NCBI GenBank assembly: GCA_018398765.1
Contig: JAHBMJ010002626.1
Location: forward strand, 1-17,332
Reading direction: 5' to 3'
DNA length: 17,332 nucleotides
DNA from: Chromera velia
Lineage: Eukaryota; Sar; Chromeraceae
Below the pieces are notes generated by a model. The model was not told where the DNA came from. It saw only the letters and a list, made by a program, of their open reading frames with translations, and ran no database searches. This document shows, piece by piece, positions 9,945 through 17,332 of the stretch (within the stretch, counting starts at the first letter, position 1; each line of letters opens with the position of its first letter). The position numbers were made by a program, and so were the translations under genes.

Positions 9945-9977
9945 CACGTTGGGTTAAATATGCAATACATCTACCGC
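9945..9977 (+). repeat. left terminal inverted repeat
   Basis: It begins CACGTTGGGTTAAATATGCA and ends CTACCGC. Compared with the inverted right end, the only differences are at positions 11 (T/C) and 27 (C/G). It is followed at once by a near-palindromic GCGCATTGCGCGC block. Confidence 0.85.
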
Positions 9978-10289
9978 GCATTGCGCGCTCATCGATCGCA
10001 CTTGAAAAATAGGTGCATGCATGATCAAAAAAATTTTAAGGTCGATCGATCGGCCATTGAAGATCGATTAATTGACCCTGTTAGAAATATTGATGTACCA
10101 TTCAGCGATCGACATCGAACTCCTGATCAATCCAGATGTTCATTAATTGATCTTACAATCTGTGGAGCGATCGAAATCCATACATCCTGTGACCTTGCCT
10201 GCACTGATCAAGCTTTCCCGTTGCTCACGTGCACAAGTCTCGATCGAAACATACCTTCGATCTTGCTTTGATCTTTCTCGTCAGTCATC
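9978..10289 (+). promoter_or_regulatory. left arm: GATC-rich subterminal region and likely promoter
   Basis: About 312 bp between the left terminal repeat and the rightward start codon hold 13 GATC sites, many as CGATCG or GATCGATC, where chance would give one or two. There is no convincing gene. Subterminal arrays like this often bind a transposase, but position makes it also the likely promoter of the 10290 gene. Confidence 0.5.
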
Positions 10290-11774
10290 ATGGATGATGC
10301 TGACCCTTATGCTGACGTCGACTTCAAAGATGAGGAGTTGGATGTCGATGCGATTCGAAAGCAGGCACAAACAGACATAGGTGCTTTGGACTTGTTGAAA
10401 TGCAATTTTGATTTTTGGACTGCGCCTGCTTCCTCAGACACTGCCCAGCCCTCTCACCTTGCTTTATATATTCTTTATCTGTTCACCGCAATTTCCAGCC
10501 AGAGAGAACTCTTCTTGCAGAGCAAGTACAAGCCTCTTGGTGACGATGGTGTCCCTCGCAGGAAGGCCCGCGAAGCGTACTATCAAGAGCTTGGGGCAGA
10601 AATTTTCAAGAGTTGCATTCCGCTGCTGAGGGAGCGATCTGAGCAGAAGCAGGCCACGTCAAAAAACCAGATCGAGCTTCGGAAGGGTGATCTCTCGGGG
10701 GAGGACTTCGCATGGGTGTTTCGGGAGGTCATTGTGGCCGATAATCAGGTTGACGATGAGAAAACCGGCCTTTTGTACGGCTGGCAAAATTTTAATAAGC
10801 AGGTGAAGTCTTTGGCAGAAGAACGAAATGAGAGTTCTCCACTAGCAGCGCCCGCACAGGTACCAGTAGCAGCTGCAGTACCATCCGCAGCTGCAGTACC
10901 ATCCCAAGAAGGAATTCCGCCCCTCCAACAGCCACAGCAGAAGCAGTCGAAGAAAAAGAGGCAGCGTGCCTATAGATGGGAGCTCAGACCCGAGTTCTAC
11001 TCTACAGTCAAGGTGAATGAGGAGCTGAAGAGATTTCCAAAACTATACCTCGTTACCAATGAGGTAATGACAGCGTTTTTCCGCACGTGGAACATCATTT
11101 TTGATCCCGAAAACGACTCATCTGTGGTAGTTGACGAGGGGTTCAAGCGAACCTTCCTCACTGCTTGCCTTGACAGGCGAACCCTCTTCAAGGGCTTCCG
11201 TGGTGAACAGGCCAAGTACGATGCAGATGTACCAAAGAAGAAGGAGGCAGTGAAAAAGAGGAGAAAAGAGGCTCTAGCGCAGGATGGTGGGCAGGGTGCG
11301 GGCCCAGGGTCGGCACTAGGATCGGCAGGAGTTCCCGAGGGGTCCCCTGCCCTCTCTGCCCTCTCTGGCCTCTTTGCAGGTCTGGTGGTTCCCCAGCAAT
11401 CTCTACCCCTTTCCACCCTCTCTGCAGGTGGTTTTGTCTCTGACTAATCTCAGCAATCTCCCCCTCTCCATCTGGCCCTTCCCCCTGCTACATTGTCTGG
11501 GCTCTCCCAGGCTGAAAGCTCTCTGTCGTTGTCTCAAATTGCAGCGATGAGTTTTGGAGATTTTCAAAAGTTGCAGGAAAGCCTAAAAGCCCTCCCTGCC
11601 CCAAGCAGCTCCTCAAGCTCATCCAGTCAGTCTGTGAGTCAGCCGTTTCCAGGCATTTTTGGTGCACAGGTGGCATCTGATTCAGCGGTGATAAGGGGGG
11701 GAAGCAACTTGCAAACAGGGGGTGACAGGGGGGCTGATGGTTCTGGGGGCTCTGACATGTTTCAGACTTATTAA
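10290..11774 (+). CDS. element gene 1: tagged protein of unknown function
   Basis: The ATG at 10290 opens 385 codons to a TAA at 11445-11447. The same frame then stays open to 11774. A 69-nt intron at 11385-11453 (CTG|GTGGTT ... CTAATCTCAG|CAA, phase 0, with a branch-like CTGAC) would remove the stop and give 471 residues. The N-terminus MDDADPYADVDFKDEE carries the tag shared with the gene at the opposite end. A mixed helical region follows, then a Pro/Ala-rich linker (about 186-219), the basic segment SKKKRQRAYRWE (220-231), a conserved-looking core (232-305) and PKKKEAVKKRRKEA (315-328), both like nuclear import signals. The end is Ser/Gly-rich. I recognise no domain. It is probably nuclear; a DNA-binding or structural role is only a guess. 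Confidence 0.62.
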
Positions 11775-12430
11775 TAAGAGAAGGCTCTTGTCTCATCCCT
11801 TCTCTTCTCCTTTCCCTCTCCGATTCTCAATTAATGTATCAGTTGAAACACAAGGAGAGGGAGAGTGGATACGATGGAGGAGGATGAAGAAGGGGAGGGG
11901 ATTCAGAGGAAAGTGAGTGAACCCTCAATTAATGTGAATTCAATCAATGAATCAATCAATCAATCAATCAGTTCAAAATTCATTTTATGCACTCACATCA
12001 AATTCATCAATTTATTTTTGATGTAATTTATTATTTATATTCATAATTATTGAGTCAAAGAGTTAACTAGCACATGCAGTTAGTTAGATTTATAAATATT
12101 TTTAGAAACTTTCTTTAAGTATTATATGTAAAATAAAAAGGCCTAGTGCGGAACCTATCAGTCAATCAATCAATCAATCAAATAAAGAATGTTTAAAAAT
12201 GTTTAAATGATTCTAAATGAGACAAATAATTATTCATTAGAATCATATTATATAGATAAAATCACTAAATAGATCATTATATTTTTTTTCAAACAAAGTT
12301 TTTGGTGATGATGATGATGAGTTTGATCAATCATTCAGTGCTATAAAGTAGAATAAAAAGTGTCTAGAAATGTTTAAATGACTCAAAATAACTCTTGAAA
12401 TGAGACAAATGATTGTTCATTAGAATCATG
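11775..12430. other. AT-rich centre between the convergent element genes
   Basis: No gene is seen. It holds ATCA simple repeats at 11941-11970 and 12161-12181, a GATGATGATGATGAG run near 12307, and a diverged direct repeat of about 70 bp (12187-12254 and 12367-12437, sharing TGAGACAAAT and TTCATTAGAATCAT). It should contain the 3' ends of both transcription units. Confidence 0.5.
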
Positions 12431-12437
12431 TTATATA
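12187..12437. repeat. pair of about 70-bp direct repeats in the element centre
   Basis: Copies lie at 12187-12254 and 12367-12437. Both contain ATGTTTAAATGA, TGAGACAAAT and a TTCATTAGAATCAT block and end in TTATATA. The second copy covers the stop codon of the terminal reading frame of the leftward gene, which suggests that part of the gene's 3' end was duplicated outward. Confidence 0.6.
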
Positions 12438-12804
12438 CAAACAGGGACAAACTGGGGTACCCCATTGGAAGAGATAGAACTCTTGTCGGTGAAATGAGCC
12501 ACGATCTCCTCAATCTCCTCGTCTGTCCTCCAAATCCCCTCTCCATGCAGGAATCCCTCATCCTGCATCCACTTGGACACATGAAAGGACGGGTACACTT
12601 CCTTGAGGGAACGTAGATGATCAATCGACCAAAGACCAAAGTCCTCCTCATCTGGAGGCTCAATCAACCAGCTGCCCAAGAGGCGATACGCCCACCTCAG
12701 GACATCTGACTTACCATACTCTTTTGCTTTGACTTTGAGTGATGCCGCAACAGAAATCACTCCTTCTGGGGTCAGTTGACAATTTTCTGGGCTGCAGTCT
12801 GCTT
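12431..12804 (-). CDS. element gene 2, terminal reading frame (frame-shifted from upstream exon)
   Basis: This frame starts upstream of 12760 without a stop (SPENCQLTPEGVISVAASLK) and runs to a TAA at 12431-12433, with WAYRLLGSWLIEPPDEEDFG and WSIDHLRSLKEVYPSFHVSK. It overlaps the end of the previous frame, which closes at TGA 12772-12774 after QTAAQKIVN. One extra base in the AAAA of the overlap would join the two, so this is either the last exon of element gene 2, a frameshifted 3' end or a separate small gene. No domain is recognised. Confidence 0.45.
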
Positions 12805-15800
12805 GCTCGGTACATTCGAGGAGGCTGCCGCCCCCTGCTGGTCCTCTTGTTCCCCTACCATTTCTCTTTCGTTGTCCTCTTCCTCATCTGATTCCTCTCC
12901 ATCGGATTCTTCTTCTTTCTCACTGTTGGATTCTTCATGGGGGGGCACTCGCTACCACTTCCGGGAAGGGGGGGCACTCGCTACAGCTGCTGCTGCTGGA
13001 GCTGCAGATGGGCGCAGGGGAGGGGCCTGTGGGGCCTGGACAGAGCGTTTCTTTGCAGGTGCGGGAGACGGATCTTGTGCAGAGCGCTTCTTTGCAGCTG
13101 CGTCTAGCTGCGGCAGACGGTGACAGTACGGAGCATCTCGCTCCGGATTGAAATACTCAAAATACCGCACGTCTCTGTCTCCGGCTTTTGGGGCTGCGTC
13201 TGCCTCTGACTCACTCTGTGCATCTACCCCCCGTTTTTGCTTAATCTCTTTCAGCATGGCAGAGGTGGAGACCGAAAACGATTCAAGCATCTCTGCTTTT
13301 TTGAGGGCAATTTCCTCAATAAGCTCTTTGTCCTCTTCTGAAACGAGAAACCCCTGAAAATTTTCTACCTTCATGAACGACAACGGCTTTTCTGCGTGCG
13401 GCCCTGACAAAACGGTGCGCCAAGGGGGGGGCCACAGCAACAGACAGGCAGCAACAGATGTGTCAAGAGAATTCCCGAGGTCAAAGGGTCTCCTCCAATA
13501 AAATAACCGTCGGAAACGAGAGGCTAATGCCATCGGCGTCTGCACAAAGACAACAATATCATAATTAATAGACATACAGGTTTATTTATGTCTTTATATA
13601 ATCTATCTGTTTCTCTTCCTTCCTTCCTTCCTAAGCTTACTTCCTGAGCTTGCTTTCGCATACAGTTAGGGTCTTACTGTCTCTGTGTGCGCTTTCTTGT
13701 CTCTGCATGACTGGATCTAATGGGTGAATAATTCAGTCAAAGATGCAGGGCTTCCTTCTTTCCTTCCTTCCTTCTTTCTTTCTTAATTTCGTCCTGACCT
13801 GAAGGTTTGGAGAAATCACGTTTTCGCCGATGCATTCATACTGATCGTATAGGTGAGCCATGGTTGCTGCTTGCGAGCACAGCTTCTTCACTCCGGTGTC
13901 CGATTTGAACTTGTTGATCAGTTGAGGCTTCTCAAGTTCCTGCCGCAAGATGGTGGAGAGATTCTCACTGAGTTTACTGACATCCACGTTTTCGGCCAGG
14001 CGAACTGTGGCATCGAGACTGTTTTTGTCGAGGGACAGGCAGCCGTGCATACCCCCCCGAAGCGGGAGAATCTTCAGCTTCTGTGTCACCTCTCCTGCCC
14101 CCTTCTTGGCAGCGGCCGCTGCGGCAATCTTTTCGAACTTGACAACCACCTCCCTCAAATAGGAGGGCAACGACGCCCCTCCGTAGACGGCCTCTTTACG
14201 CAACTCCGCTGAAATTCAAAAAGCATATCAAGACAAAGAAGACGATCAAGATGCATCAATCACAATTCTATGTACAAAGCAGTCAAACAGAAGGAAGACA
14301 GAGAAAAGCAAGGAAGGCGAAGGAAAGCAGGAGTGAACGAGAGAAGGGAAAAAAACAAGTAGTGGAGAGGGCAAAAGCTGAAATGGCGAGCTGCTGACCT
14401 GAGATTCTGTCCAAAGAGCTTTTCGCATAGGGCTCTCCGTCGGCTTTCACCCCCCTCCGTCCAAGTTCAGCGAGGAATGTAATAAGACGGTGAAAGTCCC
14501 CCTCCAGAGTCCGTCTTTATGACTCCGCTACTTCACAACACCAATACCAATCGTAGGCACCGATCAGCTAGATTGTATGCCGAAACACGGACTTCCCTGT
14601 CGCTATGCCGAGAGCTGCTCGGAGCTGTTTGTCATCAGCCACGTACAAGATCTCGGTGATCAGCTCGAGTTTGATGTCCAGTGGAGCATTAGAGAACTCT
14701 TTGGCAATCCTGCATGCATGCACATCAATGCAGTGCTGCAACAGAAAGTAAGTAATAGAACGAGACAAACTGACTGTATGACAGACAGAAAGGCGTATAC
14801 TAACAAATTGGTGACACACAGACAGACACACAGACGGTCACACAGATAGACAGACACACAGGGAGAGTGAGTCAGACAGACTCACGTGTACAGGAGACCG
14901 ATCGACGGACAAACGGCCTGGACCAACTGACCAGATAAGGTTGTCAAATAGCTTAAACAAGGCCTCTGCCATCCGCTGAGCCATTGCCATTCCAATAGCA
15001 CTCTCGCACCCCCCCTTCACGCTGTAGAGAGTCGACACCTTTGTAAACCCTCGCTTCAAAAAGTCCATTTCTGGATCTAGAAACCAGAGGACGGCTTGGA
15101 GCATATGACGACCAAGTGTTGTCTTTTCGAATGTGAACCCGTCCTCCCATAGGAGGGCGATGAGCCGTTTCTGTACACAAATCTTTTACCTTTTCGGATC
15201 AAACACAACGGGCCCTTGGGAGATCGACTCAAAGTCCATGGCCTTGCGATCGACTTCGCCTTTCAAGCTTCCCTTCAAAACTGATAGCGTTCTTTTCTTG
15301 AAGTATCCACCCTCCCTCTCCTTGTGTTTCAACTGATACATTGAGAATGCCACGGCTTCTGCAAGGGTCATCTCTTTCTTCTAGACTCGAGGCAATACTT
15401 TGTAGACAAAGCAGATTTCCAACTTCCCCTCAAATGGGCGAAACACTGCAACAGGAGTGCAATATCAACTCTCCGGCATCAACGACAACTCAAGTTTTTC
15501 GATTGCATGAAGCCTGAATCTTTTCAAAACGTCGGATAACACCTTCTGGGGAAGCCCACAAACTGCGGACTCTTGAAAAAGACTCAGATCGACTTCTGGA
15601 AAGATCTCGGTCAAAGCTCCCCTGAGCTTGTCATTCTCATAGATGCGGCGGGAGTTTCGTAACGTCGCAGCGAGTCCGCGGCAAGAGACTTTGTTCGTAA
15701 CCATCAGATTCAACGGCAAAAAATAAACTCGGTATTGTCTGTACATTTTTTTCTGGAAGCAGACCTTATGCTTAGCATCTCTAATCCACGCAATATTTGC

Positions 15801-15956
15801 TGCGTTGCGTTCTGCTCTCGGCAACTTGGACACTCCAAATTCTGCGTCTTTTGGGACCTCTGCACAGGTTCTTCTATCAATACGGAGATGAAACAACTCA
15901 CTCGCACTGGCTGCGAAGTCTGTGTCAGCATACGGATCGACATCAAGAGACATCAT
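12775..15956 (-). CDS. element gene 2: long multi-exon tagged protein of unknown function
   Basis: The start MMSLDVDPYADTDF carries the tag shared with element gene 1. Well supported exons with phase-matched splice sites end at 14886 (CAC|GTGAGT), start at 14735 (TTGCAG|CAC), end at 14399 (TCAG|GTCAGC), then 14208-13799 (donor CAG|GTCAGG) and 13539 down to about 12775. Introns are 150, 190 and 259 nt. Between 15956 and 14399 one frame stays open apart from single stops at 15465 (TGA), 15381 (TAG), 15186 (TAA), 14568 (TAG) and 14517 (TAA); a TAG at 12952 interrupts the last exon in the same way. Visible features are an Ala/Lys-rich segment (IAAAAAAKKGAG), paired basic blocks AAKKRSAQDPSPAPAKKRS like a nuclear signal, and an acidic stretch EKEEESDGEESDEEEDNERE. 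No enzyme motif is recognised. It may be intact with mini-introns or degenerating. Confidence 0.5.
12939..12984. repeat. 29-bp tandem duplication across a stop codon
   Basis: A 17-bp block (plus strand GGGGGGGCACTCGCTAC) occurs at 12939-12955 and 12968-12984, offset 29 bp. In element gene 2 the duplication spans the in-frame TAG at 12952-12954. A 33-nt piece starting GTAGCGAG and ending GTGGTAG (minus strand) could be removed without changing frame. Confidence 0.7.
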
Positions 15957-16205
15957 TGTGGATAGTAATATCGATATCGATCGATATACCTATAAATTTT
16001 GTTTTCAGAGTCTTGAGTATCAATCTATGTGAAGTCTGGAGTCGATCTGTTTTGATCTAAGATGAGTAGACGAACCTTCCAAGGTCGATCGATTTACCCT
16101 CTTTGCAACATCGATTGATCGATATTCGATACCTTGAAGGTGCATAAAAATCAGTCTGATGTCACATCGCGCAATCGCGCATGGTGTATCGGTGAGCCAT
16201 CAAGT
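15957..16205 (-). promoter_or_regulatory. right arm: ATCGAT-rich subterminal region and likely promoter
   Basis: About 249 bp between the leftward start codon and the right terminal repeat contain five GATC sites and several ATCGAT/TCGATATCGA words (for example TATCGATATCGATCGATATA at 15968-15987). The arrangement mirrors the left arm, but the sequences do not align well beyond the terminal repeat. It is the likely promoter of element gene 2. Confidence 0.5.
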
Positions 16206-16238
16206 GCGGTACATGTATTGCATATTTGACCCAACGTG
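16206..16238 (-). repeat. right terminal inverted repeat
   Basis: Read on the minus strand it begins CACGTTGGGTCAAATATGCA and ends GTACCGC, 31 of 33 matches to the left end. A GCGCGATTGCGCGA block lies further in, where the left end has a similar block directly adjoining the repeat. Confidence 0.85.
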
Positions 16239-16298
16239 AGGGAAGGAAAGAAGGAGGCGGGAGGAAGGAAAGAGGGGGGAACGGAAGGACTGACTGAC

Positions 16299-17332
16299 TC
16301 TTTGAGCTCGCGAAAGTCTCCGAAGAACTCTAACTCATCACGCTGCTCGAAGATCTTCAGAGCGTCCAGAAAACCCTTGACATTCTTGTCGGCCTTGTAG
16401 TCGACCAGGCCAGATGGGATGTCATTCTTGAAGGTCTGCCAAAAGACGCCGTGGATGACGTTGAACAGACGAGTCAGCATATTGTTGTTGTCTACAGTGG
16501 TCTTCTGCCCCGCCGCCTGCATAATGTAGGATTCGAGGATTTTCCATCTCCCCTCCTTGCCGTTCCCACGCTGGAAGGCCCAAGGTTCCTTGAGGCACTC
16601 TCTCACCAGTCGCCCCCCCGAAAAGAAGGCGGGATCTGCCTTCATCACATCACCCCTGCACAGAAAGAGGGAGAGCAAAGACTCTTCATCACTAAGTCTC
16701 ATCAAGCCCAGCATACACCATGATTGGTTGTGCCACTGTGTTGTCTCCAGTGAAATAATGATTATTCAGTCGCATCATCATTATTTCAACCTGTGAAAAT
16801 GATTACCGGAGGTGAAGATGATACAAAAGAGAGGAAAAACAAAGGAAGCAAGTCAGAAAGCGATGACTGAAAGACCGTTCTGCCCACCTTATCATCAAGA
16901 AGAAGAGGTTTCCCGTCTTGAGTGCATCTTTCCTCTCTGCAACTTCCTCTATGTATTTGTTGAAACGCTGGGATGCCTCGTTGGGTCCTCGCTGGCGTCT
17001 CCTCAGGAGGTTCAAGTTCTCTTTTGCCTGGACGGCGGATGTGGGTGGGGGCTCTGAAGGAGACGAGACTGCGGATGCAGATGACGGGGGAGCGACAGCA
17101 ATCACCGACAGAGGCACTTTTTAGATACCTACGGGGCGAGGTTCTCGAAGGATTGCACGCATTCTGTTCTCCATCTTCTCTACAAAATGAGTCTCGAAGT
17201 CTGTAAAACGCTCGTTGAGAAGGTCTACGAGCAGATGACGGTGCTTCCCCACCTTCTTTCTCCACTTCTTTTCTCTCTCTGAACGGTAGTGATCAACAAA
17301 GAAACCAGGCTTAGGTTTGGTGTTTTCTTTTT
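16299..17332 (-). CDS. large gene of unknown function, 5' part (continues beyond the window)
   Basis: Three exons are visible: 17332-17129 (enters from outside the window), 17068-16888 and 16655-16299, with introns of 60 and 232 nt, phases 1 and 2 and acceptors CCGCAG and GTGCAG. The fourth donor, AAAGA|GTCAGT at 16298, is phase 2 and matches the acceptor GTGCAG|GTGTGC at 9720, so the 6,579-nt intron carrying the 6.3-kb element leaves the frame intact. The protein shows PKPGFFVDHYRSEREKKWRK, a Pro/Ser linker (SSPSEPPPTSAV), a charged helical region (EASQRFNKYIEEVAERKDAL) and GRLVRECLKEPWAFQRGNGK followed by NNMLTRLFNVIHGVFWQTF. None of this matches a domain I know. The start codon is not in the window. 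Confidence 0.65.
16751..16788. repeat. short perfect hairpin in an intron
   Basis: TGAAATAATGAT at 16751-16762 is mirrored by ATCATTATTTCA at 16777-16788 with a 14-nt loop, inside the 232-nt intron of the large gene. The core AATAATGAT resembles the repeated motif of the MITE at 7490-7707. Confidence 0.6.

Larger units (their letters stand above)
9945..16238. mobile_element. 6.3-kb terminal-inverted-repeat element with two convergent tagged genes
   Basis: The ends are 33-bp inverted repeats (9945-9977 and 16206-16238, 31 of 33 matching). Inside each end lies a GATC/ATCGAT-rich arm, then a gene reading inward; the two genes converge on an AT-rich centre. The element lies inside an intron of a minus-strand gene whose flanking exons join in phase 2. 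The sequence shows the ends, the symmetry and the two coding regions. That it is or was mobile is inference: no long target-site duplication is visible, only AG on both outer sides, and neither protein shows a transposase, integrase, polymerase or helicase motif I recognise. It could be a new transposon family, a non-autonomous cargo element or an integrated linear extrachromosomal element. Confidence 0.62.

Noticed and set aside
9960-10271. 103-codon plus-strand frame in the left arm
   Set aside because: The stretch is dominated by GATC-type words and the frame has no domain; a promoter or subterminal region explains it better.
9945-16238. Possible integrated ambisense parvovirus-like genome (size, inverted ends, convergent genes)
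   Set aside because: No superfamily-3 helicase or capsid signature can be seen, the genes have several introns and the terminal repeats are only 33 bp, so size and symmetry alone do not support it.
9945-16238. Polinton/Maverick-type element
   Set aside because: It is too short, and no polymerase B, retroviral-type integrase, ATPase or protease motif was found.

Overview
This is a eukaryotic nuclear window. The genes are split by GT-AG introns with pyrimidine-rich acceptors, the gaps are filled with simple repeats and small inverted-repeat elements, and coding density is low. The style would fit a protist such as a chromerid alveolate (Chromera velia-like), but nothing read here proves the species. 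The run of 21 G at the very start looks like a contig edge.

Layout. (1) 600-1929, minus strand: the 5' three exons of a 2-oxoglutarate/Fe(II) dioxygenase; its C-terminal exons are not found in the window. (2) 1930-8169: a gene-poor stretch with a foldback element (2993-3625), two copies of a dispersed repeat of about 640 bp (3826-4470 and 6434-7078), a minisatellite bounded by short inverted repeats (5601-5881) and a near-palindromic MITE (7490-7707). (3) 8170-17332, minus strand: one large multi-exon gene of unknown function. It enters from beyond the right edge and ends in a charged 15-residue tandem-repeat tail. I rebuilt its exons by matching splice sites and intron phases.

(4) Inside a 6.58-kb intron of that gene (9720-16298) sits a 6,294-bp element, 9945-16238. 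It has 33-bp terminal inverted repeats that match at 31 of 33 positions. Each end leads into a GATC/ATCGAT-rich arm of about 250-310 bp, and each arm leads inward into a gene: one rightward (10290-11774) and one leftward (15956 to about 12431). The genes converge on an AT-rich centre. The two proteins are unrelated overall, but both open with the same N-terminal tag, DPYAD-x-DF. I recognise no transposase, integrase, polymerase or helicase in either. Both genes contain single in-frame stop codons in frames that stay open on both sides, so they use very short frame-neutral introns, tolerate stops, or are beginning to decay.

The nested element with its two tagged convergent genes is the candidate undescribed system. 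The large gene around it keeps its reading phase across the insertion, so the element can sit there without breaking the gene as long as the intron is spliced.
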